DNA of 64,000 nucleotides, taken from JBGNFV01 sp049645705 (GTDB taxonomy: Bacteria; Bacteroidota; Bacteroidia; Cytophagales; Cyclobacteriaceae). The DNA is taken from contig JBARUK010000012.1 in assembly GCA_049645705.1 (NCBI GenBank), forward strand, positions 1-64,000, written 5' to 3'. The position numbers and the translations under genes are program-made. Of this stretch, positions 1-7,522 are shown one piece after another (the first letter of the stretch is position 1; every line of letters begins with the position of its first letter). Under the pieces are notes generated by a model, which saw only the letters and a program-made list of their open reading frames with translations, searched no databases and was not told the DNA's origin.

Positions 1-33
1 GGGAAATCTACCCCCGAAAGAATTTGCAAAACG

Positions 34-65
34 CAATCACCCCGAGGGTACCCTCGGGGTGATTG
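34..65 (-). terminator. perfect 32-nt palindrome, probable terminator
   Basis: The two halves are exactly complementary (16 bp counting the central TA), with a GC-rich middle. Read on the minus strand, the hairpin lies 46 nt past the stop codon of the small ORF at 111-215 and is followed by GCGTTTTGC, a short T run. I read it as that gene's terminator. On the plus strand no T run follows. It could instead be a repetitive palindromic element. Confidence 0.5.
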
Positions 66-110
66 GGAACTACAATCCGTTACAGAATGTCAATTAATTA
101 ACGGTTCTAT

Positions 111-215
111 TTAGGGGAAGTTTACAATGCCACCCATATAGCAGGAAATTTTAGACGTTTCGAGTGTCCCGTGTCCTTTTGTTAATACGGCTTCAAGTTT
201 TTCTAATGTTTTCAT
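111..215 (-). CDS. small 34-residue peptide, possible peptide precursor
   Basis: An ATG-started ORF of 34 codons ends in TAA and encodes a peptide beginning MKTLEKLEAV and ending ISCYMGGIVNFP. A Lys/Glu-rich helical N-terminus followed by a Gly-Gly near the C-terminus recalls the leaders of Bacteroidota ribosomal peptide precursors, which often start MK-L-KL and carry GG. The remaining five residues after GG would be a very short core, so this is only a resemblance. The hairpin at 34-65 lies downstream in the same direction, which supports a self-contained transcript. No maturation gene is visible in the window. The ORF is short enough to be chance. Confidence 0.35.
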   Translation of the reverse strand: MKTLEKLEAVLTKGHGTLETSKISCYMGGIVNFP

Positions 216-401
216 TCGTCTAAAAGTTTGATTTCTTAATTGTAAGTTAAAAACTTTCTTTTGCTAAAGAAAATGGAAATAAAATGACCCAGTATCATTT
301 TAAGTTCCAGGTTGAGGCCTTTAGTGTGGGTGGGGTCTGCTGGAGGGGGTACGGTTATACATGGCATGCATAAGCAGAGTCATCAGTACCATCACCATGT
401 C

Positions 402-885
402 CTATTCTACCTCAGCCGGAAACCGCCGGTGGTGCATATTGCATTGTATCTCTACATCCGGTAGTTCGTCTTTCACCAGCCGGGTAAAGTGCTGCTGTAT
501 ATAGGGGAATATACCGGTACCGGCTACCTTTTCTGCCTGTAGCATAGCGAGCATATGGCGGCATACCTTGCCCCTGCGATCCAGAAGCAGAAAGCATTCT
601 TCAAATAGTCTTTGCACCTCGGGACTACTGTGGGAGAGGCTCTCCTGTAAGTTTACCAGGGTTTCTATAAGGTAGCCGGTGCTCTTTATGAGTTCGCTTT
701 TTGAAGGCCTGTAGGTAAATAGTGAAATCAGGGAGTGAATGGCCCTTATTAGGCATTTGAGTTTTTCTACAAATTATAGTGGTAGTATAGATAGAATATG
801 CTGCCAGTCTCTTATTATTGCTAGAGTTGTATATATCAAAAGCTTCGAACAGATGCGGAAGTGCTGCTGAGAATTCACCATACAC
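402..885 (-). pseudogene. hypothetical gene broken by a frameshift
   Basis: Two minus-strand reading frames join end to end. The upstream frame (about 885 to 775) reads plausibly as protein (VYGEFSAALPHLFEAFDI...) up to residues YTTTI. There the sense continues in another frame, which opens right after a TAA at 774-776 and runs with protein-like composition (FVEKLKCLIRAIHS...) to a stop at 402. The second frame has no ATG near its beginning. The simplest reading is one gene of about 160 codons with a one-base shift near 775. The upstream frame opens after a stop at 907-909 and has only a GTG at 885, so its 5' end may also be lost. I do not recognise the family. Confidence 0.4.
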
Positions 886-1157
886 TATCTGCCATAACGC
901 TGTCTGTCAGAGATGGGTACAAGGGCCCGGGGGTTAAATGGCATGCTGTAAAAGCAAAATGGAGCGCTGACATAAATTGTGCATTTTTAACAAAATGACT
1001 CTCTGGTCAGCCCAGACCTAGCCTAGGCTCATAAGCATCTAAATGAAAACTTACTCTATTAGCTCCAAACGGTCTTTGTGTTTATTTAGAAATTATACTA
1101 CAAAAAGGGGGAGCCAATAACGAAGGGGTAAAAGAGGCGTCAGCTTCTCTGCACCTG
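886..1157. other. intergenic, no gene seen
   Basis: Between the broken gene and the repeat pair at 1158 there is no convincing ORF. A 25-codon plus-strand ORF at about 1043 has no supporting features. No RNA gene or terminator is apparent. Confidence 0.4.
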
Positions 1158-1205
1158 CAAGTGTGGAGACTTGCCTGCTTGGTCATCACAAGTGCGGAGA
1201 CTTGC
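1158..1205. repeat. two copies of a 17-bp palindromic repeat
   Basis: CAAGTGTGGAGACTTGC (1158-1174) and CAAGTGCGGAGACTTGC (1189-1205) differ at one base. Each is itself an imperfect palindrome, CAAGT...ACTTG. A related copy in reverse orientation is at 23250-23270. I read them as members of a dispersed intergenic repeat family. Confidence 0.6.
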
Positions 1206-1219
1206 GACAGTCAGCATAT

Positions 1220-1250
1220 AAAAAACCCCTGCCGGACTGTCCGGCAGGGG
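1220..1250 (-). terminator. Rho-independent terminator of the hybrid kinase
   Basis: CCCCTGCCGG (1226-1235) pairs with CCGGCAGGGG (1241-1250) around a 5-nt loop. It lies immediately past the kinase stop codon on the minus strand, and the A run at 1220-1225 becomes a U tract. A T run at 1251-1257 makes it able to act on the plus strand too. Confidence 0.85.
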
Positions 1251-1255
1251 TTTTT

Positions 1256-4200
1256 TTATTCACCCGGCTCGGGCTGGGCCGCTTTCACTTTACTTTCCAT
1301 ACCCAGATGCTTCATGATCTGCTGTTTCAGTATAGAAGGTTCTACCGGTTTGCTCAGATAGCCGTTCATACCGGCTTTCTGGCTTAGTTGCCTGTAGTCC
1401 GAGTGCACATGAGCGGTGACCCCTACTATGGGCACATTCCGTTTGTCCTCATCGGGCAGCATACGTATGATCTGCGATAGCTCCAGGCCATCCATCTCAT
1501 TCATCTGTATGTCTAGCAGCAGCAGGGCAAAGTCATTTCTGAGCACTTTTTGCAGGCCACTTTTGCCGTTCATGGCGATGTCGTATTTGCATCCGAAGTT
1601 CTTCAGGTAATGCTCCATTACCGTCACGTTTGTAAGCTGATCTTCTACCACCAGTATGGGGTACTTGGCTGCCTCCCTGAAGTCTGTAAATATAGGTGTC
1701 AGGTCTTCCTCCATCATAGAGCCATCGCCATCTTCCTCCGTGTCCTCCTGTGCTTTTCCGAGAGGGATGACCATTGTAAAGGCTGATCCGCTGCCCAGGG
1801 AGCTTTCAACTTCTATTGTGCCATTCATCAGATCCAGCAGCTCCTTTACGATAGCCAGCCCTAGCCCTGTACCACCAAACTTGCGGCTCGTAGACGTATC
1901 CGCCTGGCTGAATTTATCAAATATCAGGCTCTTATGGTCTTTTGAGATACCTATGCCTGTATCTTCTATTGTGATTTTTACCAGGTAGTTTCCGTCGGAT
2001 TGGCCCTCCTGACTGGCCGTAAGTGATATCTTACCTTTCTCGGTAAATTTAAGGGCATTGCTAAGCAGGTTCTGCAGGACCTGGCTTATGCGCATGGGGT
2101 CACCCAGGAAGTTGCGCGGAAGGTTCGGGTCTATGTTCAGGACAAACTGCAGGTCCTTACCATCACCTGCGGCACCGGCCATTTCCATCTGCTGGTTCAG
2201 CTCTTTGTACAGATCAAATGGCATGATCTCAAGGTTAAGCTGCCCGGCCTCCATTTTGGCGTAGTCCAGTATATCGTTGATCAGGCTCAGCAGCCTGTCA
2301 GAGCTGGTCTTAAGCGTATGCAGCAGCTTTTGCTTCCTGTCTTCTTCCACCTCCATCTTAGTCAGGATATTGGTGATGCCGTGGATGGCACTCATAGGCG
2401 TGCGTATCTCATGGCTCATATTTGCCAGGAAGGCGGACTTTGCTATACTGGCGGCCTCTGCCGCTACCTTTTCTTCCACCAGGCGGTTTTCGTGCTTCTT
2501 ACGCACGCTTATGTCCCTGATAATTACAGCCAGCGATTCTTTTTTAGACGGTTGTGAGTTAACGTTTATTATCTGCCTTTCCACCATTATCTCCCGGCCG
2601 TCTTTGTCCACCAGGGTCATCTCACGTGGTTTAGAGGTGCCATAGGATGTAAAGCTCTTAAAGTCTATCAGGGGCAGGATGTCTTTCAGTGTGCGTTTTT
2701 CTATCTCATCCCGGGTGTATCCTGAGATTTCCAGAACTTTAGGGTTTGCATATACGATACCGTAGTCCTCCTTACTGTCGGTGGGCTTCTCAGCCACTAA
2801 TATCATATCGTTCATGGAGGTGATAATTCGCTGGTACATTTTGAGGTAGTTCTCAAACTGCTTGTTCTGCGTGATATCGGTAGAGATACCACACAAGGCC
2901 GTAATGTCGCCCTCTTCATTGACCAGGGGAAACTTGACGGACAGGTAGGTGACCTTGTCCCCGTTCCGGTCGATAATGTCCTCCTCTATCTGCAGTACTT
3001 CTTCCTTTTGGAGGGTCTGAAGGTCGTTCTGCGCAATTTTGTCTGCAATTTCCTTATTAAATAGATCCTTATCCTTGCGGCCCAGTACATTTTCAGACTC
3101 CAGGTTAAACAGCTCCAGGAATGCCTGATTTACCAGCAGATACTTGCCGCTAAGGTCTTTGATGTAGATAGGGGTAATGGTGTTATTGATAATGGAAGTC
3201 AGCCTCCGTTCACTTTCCTTCACCGCCCGGCGCTCACGGATAAGTTCGGTACGGTCTTTAAACAGCAACAGTGCCTCATGACTGTCTTTCTTGTGCTTAC
3301 GGATAATGGGCTGTATCTCCATTTCATAGTACCGGCCGTTAAACATCACCTCGTCTTCGGTACTCTCCTCACTGCTTTCCAATACCTGCTGCATCTTTTT
3401 GCGCAGCTCATCGAAGTTCAGCTCATGGGGTAGAACGGCAAAGAGCGCTATGGCTTCCGATGTATGCTTCTGAATGTTGAAGGTCTTCTGGGCCGCCAGG
3501 TTGAACCGCTTCACCTGGTATTCTTCATCTACTCTTAGCACAGGGTAGTGCAGTGAGTTGACCAGTTGCTCCAGTTCGGCAGTCTGTTTTTCCAGCTCCT
3601 GGGTTTTGTTGTTCAGTTCGTCATTTACGGTAGACAGCTCCTCGTTGGTACTTTGCAGTTCCTGGTTGGCCGTTTCCAGTTCCTCGTTAGTGCTCTGCAG
3701 CTCTTCATTACTGCTCTGCATCTCCTCATTAGAGAGTTGCAGTTCTTCATTGCTGCTTTCCAGCTCCTCTACCACGCTGCGCAGGTGCTCCCGCAGTGAG
3801 CTTACCTCATCATTCAGTTGCTGTACATCCGTATCATCACTATCTATAGGGTGCTGCAGGTTAGCGGTTTCCAGGTTTACCTCACCCTTTTCAAATACAA
3901 TCAGGAACTGTTTGCCCTTACCTCTCATTTCCGGAATAGGCTTTACACTTACCTTCAGGGTATAGTATTCATCCTCTTCCTTTCGGCGTATAATACTGTT
4001 GGCAGAAGGCTGGTTGCTTCGCTGCACCTTCATGATCAGTATCTGTACGATGCTCTTCAGGTCACTGTATAACAGGTCTACTATGTTAGAAGAGAAATTA
4101 CCCTGCCTCAGACTTACATATTCCTGCGCAGACCCATATATTTTTTTGACGACCAGGTTGTCGTCTACCAGTATACTACTCGGTGCCAGGGACTCCATCA

Positions 4201-5740
4201 GGTCGTCGAACATTTTCTCTATGTTTCGCCTCTCTGTAACAGACCTGACGGTATTTTCCTTTCCGTATTTTTTGCTCAGGGACATCGGGGAGCTGAAGTT
4301 GCTTGGCGGTACAGTATATCCGCTCTTCTTTTTAAATATCTTATTCGATTTGTCCAATATGGAAAAGAGATCCTCATGGCGGCTGATATTTTCCGACTTA
4401 CCCAGGAACATGAGCCCGTCTTCATTGAGGGAGTAATGGAACAGGTTGATCAGCTTACTTTGTATCTCTGGCTGCAGGTAGATAAGCAGGTTACGGCAGC
4501 TTACCAGGTCCAGCCGCTTAAAGGGCGGGTTCTCTATAATATTGTGCCGGTTAAATAGAATGCAGTCTCTCAGTTCTTTCCGTACACGGAAGGTCTTTCC
4601 CTGGCCTATAAAGTACTTATCGAGCATCTTATGTGAGATAGCGTACAGGCTCTTAGCTTCGTACACACCTTTCCGACCTATAGCCAGGGCTTTTTCGTCT
4701 ATGTCTGTGGCAAATATCTGCACCCTTTTTTCTTCCAGGGCTTCCACCCCGCCGAGTATTTCGCCAAACAGGCAGGCTATGGAATAGGCCTCCTCACCGG
4801 TAGCGCAGCCTGGTATCCACACACGATAAGTGTCTGTATCCGGCTTTTCCTTTACAAGTTCACGTATATGCTTTTCGATCGCAATGAAGGCATCATGGTC
4901 ACGGAAGTATTCCGTAACGCTAATGATCATATCATGATAAAACTCGCTCTGTTCTTCGGGGTTCTTCAGCGCATAGTCAATATATTCTTCCAGGTCCATC
5001 TTCTGCTTAGCCACCATACGGCGCTGCAGCCTGCGCGTGATAGTTGTTTCCTTATAATCTCCGAGGTATACGCCGTAGTCCCTGTGTATCTTGCGATATA
5101 GCTTTTTCAGTCCCTGTTGTATGGTTATTTCGCTATCGTCCAGGCTGCTGAGCTTGGGGGGTGGATTTTTTGTCAGTTCCTGGATCTTATCCCCCATGGC
5201 AGCGGTATTCATTACGAAGTCAACCGCCCCGGTACGTATACTGGTCTGAGGCATGCCATCATGCTCGGATTCATCCGGGTTTTGAGCCATGACCAGCCCG
5301 CCCATTTCGTGTATCTTTAGTATTCCACGGCTACCATCGCTGCCGGTGCCACTAAAGACTATGGCGATGGCATGGTTACCGCTCTCTTCAGCCAGTGAGT
5401 TAAACAGTCTGTCTACACTGGGCCTGGGGCCGTGCTCACCGCCGGACATTAAGAACAGTGTACTTTTCTTGACCACCACATCATGATTAGGAGGGGTGAC
5501 GTAAATAACGCCGGGCTTAGGGCGTACCGGTTCGCCAATGACCGTCACCGAAAGGGGCATGTCTAGGCGTTCGAGTATTTCGGTAAGGTTGCTCTTATAA
5601 GTGGGCGAAAGATGTTGGGCTACTATAAAGCAGGCATTTATGCCTGCAGGTACATTAGAAAAGAAATCCTTCAGTGCGGAAAGTCCACCTGCCGATGACC
5701 CGATACCGATGAAGTACATTTCGTTCTTTGACTCACTCAT
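1256..5740 (-). CDS. CheB-CheR-PAS hybrid histidine kinase with receiver domain
   Basis: This 1494-residue protein joins a whole signalling chain. Residues about 8-190 are a CheB methylesterase with the triad S16 (GSSAGG), H43 (QHLSP) and D135 (GTGSDGS). A CheR methyltransferase follows to about 470, with the SAM loop IPGCATGEEAYS. Next comes a long Glu/Asn/Gln-rich coiled coil with repeated SNEELQ/TNEEL motifs (about 640-740), then PAS domains, a HisKA phosphoacceptor site (NMSHEIRTP), a HATPase with G boxes (DTGIGI, GTGLGLAI) and a C-terminal receiver (LLLLDIQMNEMDG). No membrane segment is seen, so it is probably cytosolic. CheB/CheR-fused kinases are known in Bacteroidota and Proteobacteria; the substrate of the methylation pair here is unknown. 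No chemotaxis gene is nearby. An 11-base G run lies just upstream of the start. Confidence 0.92.
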   Translation of the reverse strand: MSESKNEMYFIGIGSSAGGLSALKDFFSNVPAGINACFIVAQHLSPTYKSNLTEILERLDMPLSVTVIGEPVRPKPGVIYVTPPNHDVVVKKSTLFLMSGGEHGPRPSVDRLFNSLAEESGNHAIAIVFSGTGSDGSRGILKIHEMGGLVMAQNPDESEHDGMPQTSIRTGAVDFVMNTAAMGDKIQELTKNPPPKLSSLDDSEITIQQGLKKLYRKIHRDYGVYLGDYKETTITRRLQRRMVAKQKMDLEEYIDYALKNPEEQSEFYHDMIISVTEYFRDHDAFIAIEKHIRELVKEKPDTDTYRVWIPGCATGEEAYSIACLFGEILGGVEALEEKRVQIFATDIDEKALAIGRKGVYEAKSLYAISHKMLDKYFIGQGKTFRVRKELRDCILFNRHNIIENPPFKRLDLVSCRNLLIYLQPEIQSKLINLFHYSLNEDGLMFLGKSENISRHEDLFSILDKSNKIFKKKSGYTVPPSNFSSPMSLSKKYGKENTVRSVTERRNIEKMFDDLMESLAPSSILVDDNLVVKKIYGSAQEYVSLRQGNFSSNIVDLLYSDLKSIVQILIMKVQRSNQPSANSIIRRKEEDEYYTLKVSVKPIPEMRGKGKQFLIVFEKGEVNLETANLQHPIDSDDTDVQQLNDEVSSLREHLRSVVEELESSNEELQLSNEEMQSSNEELQSTNEELETANQELQSTNEELSTVNDELNNKTQELEKQTAELEQLVNSLHYPVLRVDEEYQVKRFNLAAQKTFNIQKHTSEAIALFAVLPHELNFDELRKKMQQVLESSEESTEDEVMFNGRYYEMEIQPIIRKHKKDSHEALLLFKDRTELIRERRAVKESERRLTSIINNTITPIYIKDLSGKYLLVNQAFLELFNLESENVLGRKDKDLFNKEIADKIAQNDLQTLQKEEVLQIEEDIIDRNGDKVTYLSVKFPLVNEEGDITALCGISTDITQNKQFENYLKMYQRIITSMNDMILVAEKPTDSKEDYGIVYANPKVLEISGYTRDEIEKRTLKDILPLIDFKSFTSYGTSKPREMTLVDKDGREIMVERQIINVNSQPSKKESLAVIIRDISVRKKHENRLVEEKVAAEAASIAKSAFLANMSHEIRTPMSAIHGITNILTKMEVEEDRKQKLLHTLKTSSDRLLSLINDILDYAKMEAGQLNLEIMPFDLYKELNQQMEMAGAAGDGKDLQFVLNIDPNLPRNFLGDPMRISQVLQNLLSNALKFTEKGKISLTASQEGQSDGNYLVKITIEDTGIGISKDHKSLIFDKFSQADTSTSRKFGGTGLGLAIVKELLDLMNGTIEVESSLGSGSAFTMVIPLGKAQEDTEEDGDGSMMEEDLTPIFTDFREAAKYPILVVEDQLTNVTVMEHYLKNFGCKYDIAMNGKSGLQKVLRNDFALLLLDIQMNEMDGLELSQIIRMLPDEDKRNVPIVGVTAHVHSDYRQLSQKAGMNGYLSKPVEPSILKQQIMKHLGMESKVKAAQPEPGE

Positions 5741-5763
5741 AAAACTATCTCCGTATTCTTTGA

Positions 5764-5774
5764 CCCCCCCCCCC
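5764..5774 (-). promoter_or_regulatory. 11-base homopolymer upstream of the kinase start
   Basis: Eleven C in a row on the plus strand read as G11 on the coding strand, ending about 23 nt before the kinase ATG. Runs of this length slip during replication, and in other bacteria they tune promoters or leaders by length. That function is inference here. Confidence 0.45.
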
Positions 5775-5848
5775 GAAATAGTGATATGGGGATAACCGCA
5801 AGATACGCTTTATCAGCCTGTTTAAAAGTTGCCCACCATAATTTGCAC

Positions 5849-5871
5849 AAAAAAAACCCGCTATTGCGGGT
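5849..5871 (-). terminator. Rho-independent terminator
   Basis: ACCCGC (5856-5861) pairs with GCGGGT (5866-5871) around loop TATT. On the minus strand it is followed by eight U (A run 5849-5856). It ends the transcript of the small membrane protein at 5908-6246, 37 nt past that stop. Confidence 0.85.
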
Positions 5872-5907
5872 AATAAATTGTCTTTTTTTAAGAGATAAGA
5901 AGAAAAA

Positions 5908-6246
5908 TTATCCTTCTTTGTTCGTGACAAAGAAGTAAAATGAGACCAGGCCCAGTCCTCCGAAAAGAAAGAACATGCTGAAATAGGCGACTTCTTCATC
6001 CATAGCTGTATAGGTCTCTAATATAGAACCTACCAGCAATCCGAGGGCAGCTCCAATGAGCAGCAAACCGAACTTCAGAGCCCCGTAGCGGCCTTTTTTC
6101 TCTTGGTTGGGATATAGTATACTGGCATCCAGTCCCTTATCTATCAGAGACATGCGTTCCTTATGCCGGGCCGAAATAGCTATGTACACTATTCCGAATA
6201 TGGAAAGAAACATTACGATTGGGATAAATACTTCATGGCTATCCAT
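5908..6246 (-). CDS. small membrane protein, DUF6249-like
   Basis: This 112-residue protein has an N-terminal membrane segment (residues about 7-25), a basic cytosolic stretch containing RHKERMSLIDKG, and two further segments (about 58-75 and 88-108). The 'KERM-LIDKG' signature between the first two helices is typical of a Bacteroidota membrane family (DUF6249, named from memory), whose role is unknown. It diverges from the ECF sigma gene and shares with it an identical promoter motif, so it is probably a target of that sigma factor. It has its own terminator downstream. Confidence 0.75.
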   Translation of the reverse strand: MDSHEVFIPIVMFLSIFGIVYIAISARHKERMSLIDKGLDASILYPNQEKKGRYGALKFGLLLIGAALGLLVGSILETYTAMDEEVAYFSMFFLFGGLGLVSFYFFVTNKEG

Positions 6247-6290
6247 AGGTGTAAGAATTTTTGTTTAAGTTTTTGACCTTATGTTTCATC

Positions 6291-6320
6291 TTAGATGCAG
6301 CTGGCTAACCGGTGGTTACA
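6291..6320 (-). promoter_or_regulatory. predicted ECF-type promoter for the membrane protein
   Basis: On the minus strand the sequence is TGTAACC, 16 nt, CATCTAA. Both elements and the spacing match the plus-strand copy at 6375-6404. TGTAAC is the usual -35 element of many ECF sigma factors. The -10 element ends 44 nt before the ATG at 6246. Confidence 0.65.
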
Positions 6321-6374
6321 ACTTATTCAAAAAAAATCGCGAAATTCTAATCCTGAAAATAATCCGGCTATACC

Positions 6375-6404
6375 TGTAACCTATGCCGTCGTGACGGCAT
6401 CTAA
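6375..6404 (+). promoter_or_regulatory. predicted autoregulatory ECF promoter
   Basis: TGTAACC (6375-6381), 16 nt, then CATCTAA (6398-6404) lies just before the sigma factor ATG at 6414, so the mRNA would be almost leaderless. The spacer holds a perfect 18-nt palindrome (6383-6400, ATGCCGTC-GT-GACGGCAT), a possible operator. The matching divergent copy at 6291-6320 argues that the sigma factor reads both. Confidence 0.65.
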
Positions 6405-6413
6405 GTAAGTGCC

Positions 6414-6989
6414 ATGCAGGAGGAAATAGAAAAGATAGCTATAGAAGGTGCGCGCAAGGGAAATCCTTCAGGGTGCAGGTATCTTATAGACCGGTACAAA
6501 GACTACGTGTTTAGTATCGTACATAAGGTGCTTGGCAACCGTGAAGAATCTGAAGAAGCTGCGCAGGATGCTTTTATAAAAGCATTCCAGGCCCTCGATT
6601 CCTTCAGCGGAGAGGCTAAGTTCTCTACGTGGCTGTACCGGATAGCCTATAATGAGGCCTTGTCGCGGGCACGGAAGAAGAAGCGGCATACGGTAGATAT
6701 AGATGAGGTAGGCGAATACAGCCTGCCCTGGGATAGTTTTGCGGACCAGTACAAGCAGCTACAGCACGAAAGCCGTAAAAAATATATCAGGTTAGCGCTC
6801 AGTCAGTTGCCTGACAACGACCGGCTGCTGATTACGTTATATTACCTGCAGGAGCAGTCCATAGCCGAGGTGGCAGAGGTGACCGGCCAGGAAGCCAACG
6901 CTATCAAGGTGCGGATACACAGGGCACGTAAAAAACTACACACAGCCCTGGCAGGGTTACTGGAAACTGAAATGAAAGAATTGCTATAA
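6414..6989 (+). CDS. ECF sigma factor (sigma-70 family)
   Basis: This 191-residue RNA polymerase sigma factor has region 2 at about residues 20-90 (YKDYVFSIVHKVLGN, EEAAQDAFIKAF, FSTWLYRIAYNEAL) and region 4 at about 130-185 (LSQLPDNDRLLITLYYLQ, then an HTH ending VRIHRARKKL). It lacks regions 1 and 3, as ECF factors do. The start was chosen because the ECF promoter lies 9 nt upstream. It is followed after 10 nt by a membrane protein gene that is probably its anti-sigma factor. The likely regulon includes itself and the divergent membrane protein. Confidence 0.93.
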   Translation: MQEEIEKIAIEGARKGNPSGCRYLIDRYKDYVFSIVHKVLGNREESEEAAQDAFIKAFQALDSFSGEAKFSTWLYRIAYNEALSRARKKKRHTVDIDEVGEYSLPWDSFADQYKQLQHESRKKYIRLALSQLPDNDRLLITLYYLQEQSIAEVAEVTGQEANAIKVRIHRARKKLHTALAGLLETEMKELL

Positions 6990-6999
6990 ACAGAGCATT

Positions 7000-7437
7000 A
7001 TGCAAGAGCAGGAAGATAGGAAATTCGATGATCTGTTAGGAGAAGACATGCGTAAGTTCGGTCTGGACAAGGCGCCGGATGACTTTAGCCTTCGCCTTAT
7101 GAAACGCATGTCTGCACAGAGCCATGAGACCGATAAGCAAACCGGCAGAGTAGTGATACAGGAAGATACACTGATAGGCAGGCGGGGCAAATGGTTTATG
7201 CTGTTTATATGCCTGGCCCTGATAGCATACGGCTACTCACTGGGCGACGGAGGGGGTACTTCCTATCTGGACCAGGTAGCAGTGTATTTCAGTGAGCTTA
7301 CACTTCCCAGTATGTCACTTTCTCTCAATTTCGGTTCGCCCGTATGGTTTATGGTCACATTGGCCGTGACAGGCACCTGTCTGCTCATACTTGCCGATAA
7401 GATGATGTTCCGGCTCTTCGGCAGTCTGAGGTTATAA
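7000..7437 (+). CDS. membrane protein, probable anti-sigma factor
   Basis: This 145-residue protein has an acidic N-terminal stretch (residues 1-60: FDDLLGEDMRKFG, APDDFSLRLMKRM) and two membrane segments (about 67-85 and 113-133). Its place 10 nt behind an ECF sigma gene, and an N-terminal cytosolic helix pair ahead of membrane spans, fit an anti-sigma factor that holds the sigma at the membrane. No zinc HxxxCxxC motif is present, so the assignment rests on context. A bidirectional terminator follows. Confidence 0.7.
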   Translation: MQEQEDRKFDDLLGEDMRKFGLDKAPDDFSLRLMKRMSAQSHETDKQTGRVVIQEDTLIGRRGKWFMLFICLALIAYGYSLGDGGGTSYLDQVAVYFSELTLPSMSLSLNFGSPVWFMVTLAVTGTCLLILADKMMFRLFGSLRL

Positions 7438-7473
7438 CTGACCGTAACAATTCTGATCTTCTGCAAAATACAA

Positions 7474-7498
7474 AAGGGCAGCCCACCGGGCTGCCCTT
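7474..7498. terminator. bidirectional terminator between convergent genes
   Basis: AAGGGCAGCC (7474-7483) pairs with GGCTGCCCTT (7489-7498). On the minus side an A-rich stretch (AAAATACAAAA) gives a U tract; on the plus side CCTGTTTT follows. It separates the anti-sigma-like gene from alanine dehydrogenase. Confidence 0.85.
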
Positions 7499-7522
7499 CC
7501 TGTTTTCTATGAGTACCGGCAA

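Noticed and set aside
1161..1387. Small plus-strand ORFs over the 17-bp repeats and terminator
   Set aside because: They cross the terminator and the 3' end of the kinase gene on the opposite strand and look non-coding.
3558..3965. Plus-strand ORFs rich in Ser within the kinase gene
   Set aside because: They are the reverse reading of the repetitive Glu/Asn coiled coil.
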